From: Chloroflexota bacterium
GTDB taxonomy: Bacteria; Chloroflexota; UBA11872
Reading direction: 5' to 3'
Assembly: GCA_026706485.1 (NCBI GenBank)
Contig: JAPOYR010000012.1
Span: 91,717 to 155,716 of the forward strand
Length of the DNA: 64,000 nt
Made by a program: the position numbers and the translations under genes. The notes under the pieces were generated by a model. The model did no database searches, was not told the DNA's origin, and was given only the letters and a program-made list of their open reading frames with translations. Of the stretch, positions 42,173 to 52,023 are shown one piece after another. Positions within the stretch are counted from its first letter, which is position 1; every line of letters begins with the position of its first letter.

Positions 42173-43336
42173 ATGACTTTCGGCCCTTCACCTTCGACCT
42201 TTCGGACCACGCCCACGCTTGTCTTCGGACGTGGAGCGATCCTTGAGCTCCCGGATCAACTGCGCCGCGCGGGCGCCGGCCGCGTCTTGATCGTCACTGA
42301 TCCCGGCATCGCCGCATGTGGCGTTCTGGCGCAGGTTGAGGAGTTGCTTCGAGACGCCGGATTCTCGTTCGGCCTCTATACCGACGTCGTGCCCGAACCC
42401 CCCAGCCCGAGCGTGGACGCCTGCGCCGAGGCCATCAAGGCCGACGGCGCGGACGTGGTTGTGGGTCTCGGCGGCGGCAGCGCCATGGACACCTCGCAGA
42501 TCGCCGCCTGCCTGGTGACCAACGGCGGTACGACCGAAGACTGGCTGGGCGTCGAGATCCTCGAAAAGCCCGGCGTTCCCACAATCAGCGTTCCCACCAC
42601 CGCGGGCACCGCGTCCGAGCTGACCGGCAACGCGGTCATCGTGCTGGCGGACCAGTCCAACAAGATGTCCGTCGTGAGCCCCTACATCTACCCGAAAGCG
42701 GCGATCGTCGATCCGGCGCTCACGGACTCGGTACCGCCGGACGTCACCGCGGCCACAGGCATGGACGCCTTCTGCCACGCCACCGAGTCGTTCATCTCGG
42801 TCAAAGCCACGCCGCACACGCGCCTTTATGCCGCCGAGTCGATGCGGCGCGTCGTGGAGTACCTGCCGCGCGCGGTGGCCGACGGCAGCGACACTGAGGC
42901 CCGCGACGAGCTGGCCTACGCTTGTGTCATGGCTGGCTACACCCTGGCCAACGCCGGCACGATCATCGTCCACGCCATGGCGCACGCCATCGGCGCCTGG
43001 GCCAAGATCCCCCACGGCGTGGCCAACACCCTCTGCCTGCTGCCCGTGATGGGCTTCTGCGCCGAGCGCGTGCCAGCGCTCGTGGGCGGTATGGCCGAGC
43101 CGCTGGGCGCTCCGAACGGCGCCAACGACGCCGACCGCGCCCAGGCAACGCTGGACGCCATGCGGGGGCTGATAGATGGCGTCGGTCTGTCCACCCGCCT
43201 CGGCGAGACCGGCGTGCAGCGCGACTGGCTGCCCGAGGTCGCCCGTGTCACCCACGGCAGCCGCCGCCTCATGGACCAAAGCCCCGCCCAACCGACCGAA
43301 GCGGAGCTCCTGGCCATGCTCGAGGCGGCGTACTAG
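42173..43336 (+). CDS. Iron-containing alcohol dehydrogenase
   Basis: A 387-aa group III dehydrogenase. VVVGLGGGSAMDTSQIAA (about residue 95) binds NAD; metal ligands sit in GMDAFCHATES (Asp and His), and HAMAHAIGAWAKIPHGVAN supplies the two remaining histidines. It interconverts alcohols and aldehydes or ketones (for example maleylacetate reductase, 1,3-propanediol or hydroxybutyrate types). Regulation is not visible. Its place beside an Ldh-family gene suggests linked oxidation steps. Confidence 0.93.
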   Translation: MTFGPSPSTFRTTPTLVFGRGAILELPDQLRRAGAGRVLIVTDPGIAACGVLAQVEELLRDAGFSFGLYTDVVPEPPSPSVDACAEAIKADGADVVVGLGGGSAMDTSQIAACLVTNGGTTEDWLGVEILEKPGVPTISVPTTAGTASELTGNAVIVLADQSNKMSVVSPYIYPKAAIVDPALTDSVPPDVTAATGMDAFCHATESFISVKATPHTRLYAAESMRRVVEYLPRAVADGSDTEARDELAYACVMAGYTLANAGTIIVHAMAHAIGAWAKIPHGVANTLCLLPVMGFCAERVPALVGGMAEPLGAPNGANDADRAQATLDAMRGLIDGVGLSTRLGETGVQRDWLPEVARVTHGSRRLMDQSPAQPTEAELLAMLEAAY

Positions 43337-43354
43337 GAGGGGCCCTGCGTAATC

Positions 43355-43395
43355 CCTCCGTCATTCCGGCGAAGGCCGGAATCCAGTCCGGTCAA
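43355..43395. repeat. Dispersed palindrome (TCATTCCGGCGAAGGCCGGAATCC)
   Basis: ATTCCGGC and GCCGGAAT form a perfect 8-bp hairpin around GAAG. Nearly the same 40-nt element, including the trailing AGTCCGGTCAAA, occurs at 53883-53923 and in variant form at 40829-40853. Confidence 0.75.
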
Positions 43396-43467
43396 ACCTA
43401 GAGCCGCGTCGGACGCCTTCCGAACAACGGGTCGCGATCCCGCCCGTACCGGCCGGGCAAACGTCTC

Positions 43468-44649
43468 CTAGGCGGGGATGAACCGGTCCATGACGTCGAT
43501 GTTCGCAACCAGGTCGTTCTCGTCGCGGACCACCAGTTCTAGCTCGGTCAGGATTTTCAGGTCACGCCGAAATGTGCGGTCGCCGACACCTCTATAGAGT
43601 GCGGCGGCCACTTGCATACCGGGTACGCCGACGAAGGCTCCGGGCAGGTGCAGGTGGGCTAGATCGTGTACAAGCTCAAGCATGCGCGCGCGCCGCTCGC
43701 GACTCAACCGCGGGTACTTATCGAGCATTTCACGCGCGTAATCTCGATAGGCCGTGACCTTAACCTGATCGAGCACCTCGCGGTGGACGAATTCGAGCTC
43801 GGCGACCAGACCTTCCAACCCGAAGACGATGAATGGGGTCAAGTCGCCGCCATGATCGAAGCGGGCATCCGTGAGTTCCTGGATGTACCGATCGCGTTCG
43901 CGGTAGTAGAAGTTCGCCAGCGAGTAGAAGCCGAACGCATTCACGCCCGCCCGATAGAGCAGAAAGCTCTCGACGGCGCGTGCCGTCCGGCCGTTGCCGT
44001 CGCCGAAGGGGTGGATGCTCACCAGATAGAAGTGCGCGGCAATAGCGCGGACGATGCCGTCCCAGCCGGACGGCTCGTCTTCGCGAAACCACCTGAGGAA
44101 CTCTTGCATGAGCGCCTCGATCTCGTCATGCGTTCTCGGCGGCGTGTAGTCCCCGACGCTGACGGCGTGTGACCGGTAGTGCCCCGGTTGGTTGTGGGCG
44201 TAGTCGATGTTATCCGTCGTCAGGCGGTGGATCTCGCGGATGAGGGCTTCGTCGAGCTGACGGCCAGGGTTCTTTGTGAGCTCGTCGTGAATGGCCCGCA
44301 TGGCGTTGTGGGCGTTGCGCGCCTCCTGTTCCATGCGGGCCCGTCCTGGCGGAAGTACCGGTTCGTCGTCCGCTGCCGCGATCACCTCGGCCGCTTCGGT
44401 CTCGCTCAAGTCGCCCCCTTCGATCCCGGTGGTTCCTCGCACGGCGCGCAGGATGTTCAAACTGTCGAAGTGGCTTCTGACGAGCGGCGTGACCGGAATC
44501 CCGCGAATCACCTCTGCCAATGCGTGCGCTCGAGCGACAGCCGCCACCACGCGGTGGGACCCCACGTCGACCCGCATCTCGAACGAGACGTCCCAAGTGG
44601 GCACGCATTCCCCCCGAATTGTGATGACAACGGTGGTGTCATTGTCCAC
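43468..44649 (-). CDS. Fic family AMPylase-like protein
   Basis: A 393-aa protein. The Fic core has HPFGDGNGRTAR (about residue 215), a full catalytic motif. Upstream, TTGIEGG (about residue 75) matches the inhibitory (S/T)xxxE(G/N) motif, so this is a class II, self-inhibited Fic protein. A C-terminal winged-helix-like part (DRTFRRDLKILTELELV) may bind DNA. Fic proteins transfer AMP or related groups from nucleotides to protein Ser/Thr/Tyr. It stands alone without an antitoxin gene. GC is somewhat lower than the surroundings. Confidence 0.92.
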   Translation of the reverse strand: MDNDTTVVITIRGECVPTWDVSFEMRVDVGSHRVVAAVARAHALAEVIRGIPVTPLVRSHFDSLNILRAVRGTTGIEGGDLSETEAAEVIAAADDEPVLPPGRARMEQEARNAHNAMRAIHDELTKNPGRQLDEALIREIHRLTTDNIDYAHNQPGHYRSHAVSVGDYTPPRTHDEIEALMQEFLRWFREDEPSGWDGIVRAIAAHFYLVSIHPFGDGNGRTARAVESFLLYRAGVNAFGFYSLANFYYRERDRYIQELTDARFDHGGDLTPFIVFGLEGLVAELEFVHREVLDQVKVTAYRDYAREMLDKYPRLSRERRARMLELVHDLAHLHLPGAFVGVPGMQVAAALYRGVGDRTFRRDLKILTELELVVRDENDLVANIDVMDRFIPA

Positions 44650-44745
44650 CTAGATGTCACGGCATACAAACCTGTTAATTGGAGTGTTTTGGAGTGACAA
44701 TGACCCGGTCATTGTCCACGGCTACCAGCAGCCGTGGAACCTCCC

Positions 44746-45852
44746 CTAGCCCCCACCACCCGTCACGAAAGCCCGAATCTCGTCGCCCGTCAGACCGTCG
44801 ATGCCGAGGTCGGCCAGCGTGCGCCGGTTGGTGTCCAGCGGCTCCTGCAGCACGGTCAGACCCAGGGCCACCACGGCGTCGATGATCGGGGTCGGCACGC
44901 CCAGCGCGGTGCCCAAGCCGGACCACGCGCGCAGGCCGTAGGGCACGTCCTCCGACAGCCAGCGCGTGTCTAGCTGGCCGGGGGCCTTCAGCGCGGTCAG
45001 CATCGCGCTGCCGTTGATGGTGGCCCAGAGATCGGGCGGTTCGGCGCGCGGACCGAACCCGGCGGCGGCGAACGCCTCGGCCGCGTCCGACAGGTCGTGG
45101 CCCAGCGCCGCCGCCACCGCGCGGCGCTCCGCGTCCAGCGCCATGATCGCCCGCACCACGCCCGGCGTGACGCCCTCGTCGTAGAAGTAGAACTCCCCCC
45201 GCGATCGCTCGACGCGCCCGGCATTGAGCAGCACGCCAGGCGGATGGACCACCGGGTTCATCGCGCTCAGCCCGCAAGCCAGCACGTCTGCCACCGGCGA
45301 AATGCCGGGGAACAGCGGGGCCAGTCGCTCATGCACTTGCGCCGTGGCCGTGGACGGAAACACGCCCAGGCCCATTGCCGGCACCACGCCCCAGATCGTG
45401 GCGCCGTCGGGCTGGGTCTTGCGGCAGACGTAGGGCGCGGTGTCGGTTTCGGCGATTGGAATGACCGGCGCGCCGGCCTCATGCAGCAGGCGCGCCACCT
45501 CCAGCGCCCCGAGCGTCCCCGGCATCAGCGTCAGGGTGTGGCTCGGGCGAATGTGCGGGGCCAGCGCCCGCGCCCACGGCGCATGGCCATAGGCCGGCAC
45601 GATCAGCAACAGGGTGTCCGAGGCGGCCGCGGCGGCGCCCACGTTGTCCGTGATCATGTCGATCCGCGCCGCGCCCGTGTGCGCCACGCCGTGCAGCTCG
45701 ATCACACGGTCTTCGCGCACCGGATCGAGGGCTTCGGCGAACGCCGGCAGCTCCCCCAGTGTCACCGAGTGCCCGGCGAGCGTCAGGTTGGCCGCCGTGG
45801 CGAACCCGGTATTCCCCGCGCCCAGCACCACCACAGATTCACCCGACGCCAT
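44746..45852 (-). CDS. Octopine/nopaline-type NAD(P) dehydrogenase
   Basis: A 368-aa protein with an N-terminal Rossmann domain (VVVLGAGNTGFATAANLTLAG) and the C-terminal helical domain of the octopine/opine dehydrogenase family (NPVVHPPGVLLNAGRVE with the catalytic His, EGVTPGVVRAIMALDAER). It would reductively condense an amino acid with a keto acid, or oxidise a related compound. ATG 45852 has GGAGG at 7 nt, which decides the start. It is divergent from the D-2-hydroxyacid dehydrogenase (124 bp between starts), perhaps sharing a control region. Confidence 0.88.
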   Translation of the reverse strand: MASGESVVVLGAGNTGFATAANLTLAGHSVTLGELPAFAEALDPVREDRVIELHGVAHTGAARIDMITDNVGAAAAASDTLLLIVPAYGHAPWARALAPHIRPSHTLTLMPGTLGALEVARLLHEAGAPVIPIAETDTAPYVCRKTQPDGATIWGVVPAMGLGVFPSTATAQVHERLAPLFPGISPVADVLACGLSAMNPVVHPPGVLLNAGRVERSRGEFYFYDEGVTPGVVRAIMALDAERRAVAAALGHDLSDAAEAFAAAGFGPRAEPPDLWATINGSAMLTALKAPGQLDTRWLSEDVPYGLRAWSGLGTALGVPTPIIDAVVALGLTVLQEPLDTNRRTLADLGIDGLTGDEIRAFVTGGGG

Positions 45853-45976
45853 GTGGCCCTCCAGCTTCCCGGCACTCGTCCTCGACCCGGCACAGTATGA
45901 CGCCTGAGGGCGAGAGTCCGGAGTCGATGGGTGCGGTACGGTGGCTGCAATCTCGTATCCAAGCGGGATCAGTCGC

Positions 45977-47011
45977 ATGCCCGACAAGCCGTTCCGCGTC
46001 GCGCTGGCCAACGGGCTGCGCTACGCCTCCGTGCTCGACTTCACCCACCTACTCGACGCCGTCGGAGCCACGCTGACGGTCGTCGACGCCCCCACGTCGG
46101 ATGACCAGGCCGTGGAGCGGCTGGCGGGCTACGACGGGATCATCTGGCCGCACGGCCCCTATCGGCTCACGCCGTTTGAGCAGCTCCCCGATCTGCAGGG
46201 CGTCATAGCCCCGACTGTGGGCGTGGACCACGTCGACCTGGACGCGGCCACCGCCGCCGGCGTGGTGGTGGGCAATCTCCCGGCCTTCGCCACGGAGCAG
46301 ACGGCGGACGCGGCGATGTTTCTCATCATCGGCTCGGTGCGCCGGGTGCCCCAGATGTGGGCGCAGTGGCGCCAGGGCAACCGCGCCATCCCGGCCTGGG
46401 AGGCCCAAATCAGGCCCATCGGCGACATGCGCGGGGCCACCCTGGCGCTCATCGGCTTCGGTCGCATCGCACGCGCCGTGGCGGTGCGGGCGCAGAGCTT
46501 TGGCATGCGCTGCATCGCCTACGGTCCCACCGTGTCGTCCTGGGAGGCCGCCTCTCTCGGCGTGGAGCTGGTCGACCTGGACACGGCCTTCGCGACCGGC
46601 GACGCGGTGTCCGTGCACCTCCCGCTGAACGCCGGCACCCACCACTTCGTGAACGGCGACCTGCTGGCCCGCATGAAGTCGTCCGCCGTGCTCATCAACG
46701 TGTCGCGCGGGGCGGTGGTCGACGAGGCGGCGCTGCTGGAGGCGCTGCAGGCGGGTCGCATCGCCGGCGCCGGGCTGGACGTATTCGAGCAGGAGCCGGT
46801 GACTCCGGACAACCCGCTGGTGGACTTGCCCAATGTGCTCTGGCTGCCCCACGCGGGAGGCTCGTCCGAGGAGGGCATCCGCCGCGTCGGCGAAGGCTCA
46901 GCCGAACAAATGGCCTGGCTGGCCGAAGGCTACTGGCCGCGCCACGTCGCGAATCCTGGGATCCAACCCAGAGTCCCCCTGCAACGGCGAGGCTATCCAA
47001 AGCGCGACTGA
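45977..47011 (+). CDS. D-isomer specific 2-hydroxyacid dehydrogenase
   Basis: A 344-aa NAD enzyme: LALIGFGRIARAVAVRAQSFGM for NAD, VSVHLPLNAGTHHFV, LINVSRGAVVDEAALLEAL with the catalytic Arg/Glu context, DVFEQEPV and the C-terminal HAGG histidine. The family reduces 2-keto acids to D-2-hydroxyacids or oxidises phosphoglycerate-like compounds. Length is close to formate/glycerate dehydrogenase rather than SerA (no ACT domain). ATG 45977 is chosen. The gene ends before an initiator tRNA on the opposite strand. Confidence 0.92.
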   Translation: MPDKPFRVALANGLRYASVLDFTHLLDAVGATLTVVDAPTSDDQAVERLAGYDGIIWPHGPYRLTPFEQLPDLQGVIAPTVGVDHVDLDAATAAGVVVGNLPAFATEQTADAAMFLIIGSVRRVPQMWAQWRQGNRAIPAWEAQIRPIGDMRGATLALIGFGRIARAVAVRAQSFGMRCIAYGPTVSSWEAASLGVELVDLDTAFATGDAVSVHLPLNAGTHHFVNGDLLARMKSSAVLINVSRGAVVDEAALLEALQAGRIAGAGLDVFEQEPVTPDNPLVDLPNVLWLPHAGGSSEEGIRRVGEGSAEQMAWLAEGYWPRHVANPGIQPRVPLQRRGYPKRD

Positions 47012-47042
47012 TCGAGCGAATCCACCGGGATTGTGGGGGCCA

Positions 47043-47070
47043 ATCCCAGGCTGCACGCAGCCTGGGCCAC
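47043..47070. repeat. Dispersed palindrome (CCCAGGCTGCACGCAGCCTGGG)
   Basis: CCCAGGCTGC and GCAGCCTGGG form a perfect 10-bp hairpin around AC. Further copies are at 48763-48788 and 49208-49231. Confidence 0.75.
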
Positions 47071-47091
47071 CGGATCGAGAGTGGGCTCGCG

Positions 47092-47166
<75 letters not shown>

Positions 47167-47311
47167 AAGCATTCTAGCTGTTGGCCAGCCGCGGGGCGAG
47201 GCATTTCGTCTGCGCCTAGAGATTCAGCTTGCAGAAAGCAGGTCAGTGGGAGCACGCCAATGAACGATAATACGGTGATCGGTCGCGCCTCAAGACACGA
47301 GAATTGGGTTC

Positions 47312-47917
47312 ATGAATCGAGAGCCTCAAACCTTCACGCAGTCCGTCGTTGTTGCCATCGTCGGTGCCGTGACGACTGTCTTCGCAACAGTTGGGCTAAT
47401 CGCCGTCATGGACAACTTCGGCGCACCAGCAGCACTGATTCCCATCGGTCTCGGAGTAGCTACGGGATTAGTCTTGTGGGTAGCTTTGATATGGCTGAAT
47501 CGGTGGCAGGCAGCTCAAGCATTGGCTGCAAGGGAAGGCAAAGAGCTTCGCGAGATTCAAGAGAGAATATATCAGGTAATGAGATTAGTGAATAATCAAC
47601 TCTACAAGAAGATGACCTTAGACCCAGATGAACAGATTGATCTGAAACGTGTTGAAAGGGAATTGCGCAGGCTAAACATCTCGTATCCGGTATTGGAAGA
47701 TCGTGCCCAGGACCTCTTCCCTTTTTTCGATAGCTGGGCAGCATTCCTCATAAAGCTCCACCCTTTAGCTCAACGCGAAGACATCAAAGCAGCAAGAGCG
47801 CTTTGGCATGATGGTATCGAGCCAAGGGCTGGCATCGTCGGACGCTTACGGCAGACGGTTCGATTCGGATGGTGCAAGCTGCGAACGATCCGCGGGCAAC
47901 ATTTCCGGGACGGTTAG
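47312..47917 (+). CDS. Two-helix membrane protein with coiled-coil cytoplasmic part, unknown family
   Basis: A 201-aa protein with two hydrophobic helices (residues about 12-33 and 38-62), then a charged helical stretch (QALAAREGKELREIQERIYQVMRLV) likely to be a coiled coil, and a C-terminal region with FPFFDSWAAFLIKLHPLAQREDIKAAR. Base composition is clearly lower in GC than its neighbours, and adenine-rich codons are common, suggesting recent acquisition. I recognise no domain. It could be a phage- or defence-related effector, but nothing nearby supports this. Confidence 0.65.
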   Translation: MNREPQTFTQSVVVAIVGAVTTVFATVGLIAVMDNFGAPAALIPIGLGVATGLVLWVALIWLNRWQAAQALAAREGKELREIQERIYQVMRLVNNQLYKKMTLDPDEQIDLKRVERELRRLNISYPVLEDRAQDLFPFFDSWAAFLIKLHPLAQREDIKAARALWHDGIEPRAGIVGRLRQTVRFGWCKLRTIRGQHFRDG

Positions 47918-48076
47918 TGGTCGTATTGTGGAGATGGAAGGTCTACAGCAGTGGAGTGCACGCTCAGAGCTTCGCTCTGACAGCCGCTCATGTCGGAGCG
48001 ACCAGCCGAGATCCGGACGATATTGGTTCTCGGAAGTGGAGTTGACAATCTGACGACCGGCCCGTTCGATGCGGGC

Positions 48077-48652
48077 ATGTCCCTCTTCTCCTCGACTCGC
48101 GAGCGGCGGCTCTGGGTCTGGACGCTGCTGGTGGTGGCGGCGATCTACGCGACCCTGGGCCTGGCAACGTCGCTGGCCGGACTGCTGAGCGACGCCGGCG
48201 TGCTCACCCCTCTTTTTGTCCTCGCCATGCTCTTGATCGCCGCCGCCGTGGTGACGCGCGGGCTGACGTGGCGGCCCGGCGGCGCCGAGATCGCCGTGGC
48301 GCTGGGCGTGGCGGCGGTCTACGGGCTGGTGTTCGTCCGCATGGCGCTGGAGACCGAGCGCAGCCACCTGATCGAGTATGGCGTGGTGGCCCTGCTGATC
48401 TACGAAGCCCTTACCGAGCGCGCCAGTCGGGGTCGCCGCGTTCCCGTGCCCGCGCTGCTCGCCTTCCTGGCGGCGGTGGTGGTCGGCACGGTGGACGAGG
48501 GCATCCAGGCGTGGCTGCCCGTCCGCGTCTTCGACCCGCTGGACATCCTGTTCAACGCGCTGGCGGCCTTCATGGCCGTCGCGGGCAGCGTGGCCCTCGC
48601 CTGGGCGCGGCGGCGGACGCGCAGGCTCCGTCGCACGTCATCGGATCACTAG
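48077..48652 (+). CDS. VanZ-like membrane protein (copy 2)
   Basis: A 191-aa paralog of the protein at 33879-34451 with estimated 55-60% identity: MSLFSSTRERRLWVWTLLVVAAIYATLGLA-type opening, HLIEYGVVALLIYEAL, and TVDEGIQAWLPVRVFDPLDILFN. About five membrane helices. ATG 48077 aligns with the start of copy 1. The sequence before it (47918-48076) has no gene. Function of this family branch is unknown. Confidence 0.85.
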   Translation: MSLFSSTRERRLWVWTLLVVAAIYATLGLATSLAGLLSDAGVLTPLFVLAMLLIAAAVVTRGLTWRPGGAEIAVALGVAAVYGLVFVRMALETERSHLIEYGVVALLIYEALTERASRGRRVPVPALLAFLAAVVVGTVDEGIQAWLPVRVFDPLDILFNALAAFMAVAGSVALAWARRRTRRLRRTSSDH

Positions 48653-48712
48653 GAATACGAGAGGTCCTACCGCCTGGGATCGATCCACGCGGTAGGCGCG
48701 TAAGTCGGGTCT

Positions 48713-48790
48713 GGTAGGGGCAGGTTTCAAACCTGCCCGCAGCGGCGCTAGTCCCGGTCCGGTGGCCCAGGCTGCGTGCAGCCTGGGAGA
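48713..48790. repeat. Two dispersed palindromes (GTAGGGGCAGGTTTCAAACCTGCCC; GGCCCAGGCTGCGTGCAGCCTGGG)
   Basis: The first hairpin (48713-48739) recurs at 53597-53620. The second (48763-48788) belongs to the family at 47043 and 49208. Both are in the non-coding stretch between the VanZ-like gene and the convergent ABM-like gene. Confidence 0.75.
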
Positions 48791-48858
48791 CGCCGGGACA
48801 GCCCGCCCCGCGCAGTCCCCATGGCATCGATCTGCAGTCGGAAGCGTCTTGTTTGCGG

Positions 48859-49191
48859 TCAGGGACCTCCACCGGTACCGAGCAGGTCTTCAGCTTCCCA
48901 CTCGTCCTCGAATTCCATGATCTCGTCCCACCGTTCGAGGAGTGGAACGTATTCCTGCCACCACGCCTGGTAGTCGTCGGAGCTTGTGGTGGCGTGCCAG
49001 CGCTTGCGGCTTTCCCAGAACTGCTGCGTCAGGTAGGACCTCGTGCCGTCAATGTGCAGGAGCCCCAGCCCGAGGCAGCCGTTGAGCTTCGCGTAGTGCG
49101 GCTGAAACTCTTCACGTACGAGTTTGAGGAGATCCGATTCTCTTCGCCCGTCTTTCAGCGACCAGCGTTTGTAAGTGACGAATACCGGCAT
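48859..49191 (-). CDS. Antibiotic biosynthesis monooxygenase (ABM)-like fold protein
   Basis: A 110-aa protein with a ferredoxin-like alpha+beta layout typical of the dimeric ABM fold: an opening strand VFVTYKRWSLKDG, helix ESDLLKLVREEF, strand GCLGLGLLHIDGTRSYLTQQFWES, then helix SDDYQAWWQEYVPLLERW. Similarity to a known branch is weak, so the role (monooxygenase, heme or small-ligand binding) is uncertain. The C-terminus is acidic. It lies just downstream of the RNase P RNA, on the same strand. Confidence 0.65.
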   Translation of the reverse strand: MPVFVTYKRWSLKDGRRESDLLKLVREEFQPHYAKLNGCLGLGLLHIDGTRSYLTQQFWESRKRWHATTSSDDYQAWWQEYVPLLERWDEIMEFEDEWEAEDLLGTGGGP

Positions 49192-49204
49192 ATTGAATTT
49201 TCGC

Positions 49205-49280
49205 GGTGGCCCGGGCTGCGTGCAGCCTGGGAAATGTCAGAGCGGCCCGTCCTGCGCTGCCCGCAGCGCGGGCCACCGAA
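49205..49280. repeat. Two dispersed palindromes downstream of rnpB
   Basis: GGCCCGGGCTGCGTGCAGCCTGGG (49208-49231) and GCTGCCCGCAGCGCGGGCCACC (49257-49277) continue the two hairpin families seen at 47043, 48763, 1480 and 53620. Confidence 0.65.
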
Positions 49281-49292
49281 GGCGGGCGCGCC

Positions 49293-49635
49293 GCCGAACC
49301 GGCCGATAAGCCGCATTCTGTCGTGGGCGGTCATCTATCTGGGACCGGCGTTGCCGCCGGCCTCGTGCGGCCCACCTGGGACTTGGCGAGCAGCCTGCAA
49401 GCGTCCCGGCTTGGCCTTGCTCCCGGCAGAGGTTGGCCGTTTCACGCCTGGCGCGTATACGTGCGTGTTCCCCGAAGGGGTGTCACAAGCGCCGGGCATC
49501 GTCACTGTGCCCCTGTTCCTGCCCTTCGCCGGACGTACCGACGTTGGACGACGGGCGTTACCCGCTGCCGTGCTCGATGGAGTGCGGACTTTCCTCCCCG
49601 ACGTGATGGTGGGGCGACCGCCTGGCCGGCCCGGC
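49293..49635 (-). ncRNA. rnpB: RNase P RNA (class A)
   Basis: The reverse strand contains the conserved GAGGAAAGTCCGCACTCC near the 5' side (P4/CR I) and ACAGAATGCGGCTTATCGG at the 3' side (P4 3' strand). The ends GCCGGGCCGGCC and GGCCGGTTCGGC pair to form P1, which sets the limits. About 343 nt, typical for type A. It cleaves the 5' leader of precursor tRNAs. It lies 190 nt downstream of the 16S gene on the same strand, an unusual link. Confidence 0.95.
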
Positions 49636-49825
49636 GGCTCCCGCCGCCGGTGCGTGACGCACCTTAACGACGGGGAAGAGTGAGCGTGAGGTGGGCGTTC
49701 CAGGCCTGGGCTCGATAGCGTTGTGGTCCTCAGCGCGACAGCCGGGCGGCCCGAAGGCCGACCGATGCCGGTCGATCCTCAACCTAGGATCGTCGGGCAG
49801 GTTGACTGCCCAACATATTCCCTAG

Positions 49826-51347
<1,522 letters not shown>

Positions 51348-51547
51348 ACCTCATGCTCGACCGCGGCGCGGCCAAGCGGTTGGTCAGTGTGTGTGACCGC
51401 CGGGCGCCGAAACGCCCCGCGGCTCCATCGAGCCGTCCTGATCAACACGGACTACTGTCGCGCTGAGATTCAGGCCATGGACGACCCGAATCCTCACGCT
51501 CACTCTTCCCCTGTTAAGGTGCCGCGCGTTTGCGGCTCGGACCCGAG

Positions 51548-51576
51548 AGATGCGCCGCCAAGGCGGGCAATGTCAA
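51548..51576 (-). promoter_or_regulatory. Possible 16S rRNA promoter
   Basis: On the reverse strand a perfect TTGACA (51571-51576) is followed 17 nt later by GCATCT (51548-51553), a weak -10. It is about 200 nt before the 16S 5' end, allowing a leader. It is the only consensus -35 in the region. Confidence 0.35.
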
Positions 51577-51646
51577 AAGGGTCACCGCAGCGCGCACGGA
51601 AGCGCTCACGTGCGTGAGCGTGCCCCAAGAATAGCACGCGCACCCG

Positions 51647-51675
51647 TTGGCGAGGCCAATCCGGGGTGATATCCT
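51647..51675 (+). promoter_or_regulatory. Promoter candidate for the SAM-riboswitch operon
   Basis: TTGGCG (51647-51652), a 17-nt spacer and TATCCT (51670-51675) form a sigma-70-like promoter, which would start transcription about 20 nt before the riboswitch P1 stem. Confidence 0.5.
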
Positions 51676-51704
51676 TTCCCGGCCATGGACGAGCACATGG
51701 CTGG

Positions 51705-51807
51705 CTCTCATCCAGAGTGGTGGAGGGAACAGGCCCTGCGAAGCCTGGCAACCTGCGCGGCCACGCGCAAGGTGCCAACTCCGGCGGCGAAAGTCGCGAG
51801 ATGAGAG
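51705..51807 (+). promoter_or_regulatory. SAM-I (S-box) riboswitch aptamer
   Basis: CTCTCA (51705-51710) pairs with TGAGAG (51802-51807) as P1. Between them lie the conserved S-box core segments GGTGGAGGGA, GAAGCCTGGCAACC, AAGGTGCCAACTCC and the GCGAGATGAG end. S-box leaders bind S-adenosylmethionine and turn off expression when it is plentiful. The aptamer is followed by a terminator hairpin and then a threonine synthase-like gene and a MoaD/ThiS-like gene. Confidence 0.93.
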
Positions 51808-51823
51808 GTCACGGGAATCGTGA

Positions 51824-51856
51824 CCCCTCGCTGGTCGGAGCAGCGAGGGGTTTCGT
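51824..51856 (+). terminator. Riboswitch-controlled intrinsic terminator
   Basis: CCCCTCGCTG (51824-51833) and CAGCGAGGGG (51841-51850) form a perfect 10-bp stem with a 7-nt loop followed by TTTCGT. It lies 17 nt after the aptamer, the expression platform of a transcriptional SAM-I switch. A second small hairpin (GGTCACG...CGTGACC, 51808-51826) lies between. Confidence 0.85.
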
Positions 51857-52023
51857 GCGAGTGGGATGTTCACGGTGAGCCACAGGCGCATCGACCGTCG
51901 GCGGGCAATGGCGATGGCCGGGCCCGCGCGCGCCGCGGGCCAGCTGGCCGCTTCGGCCACCGCTTGAGTCCATCCCCCGAGGGCTAGCCCCCCGACCCAT
52001 CGCCAACTGAAGGACGATCTTCC

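Noticed and set aside
48853..49683. Plus-strand open frame across rnpB
   Set aside because: The reverse strand folds as RNase P RNA and an ABM-like gene; the open frame is incidental.
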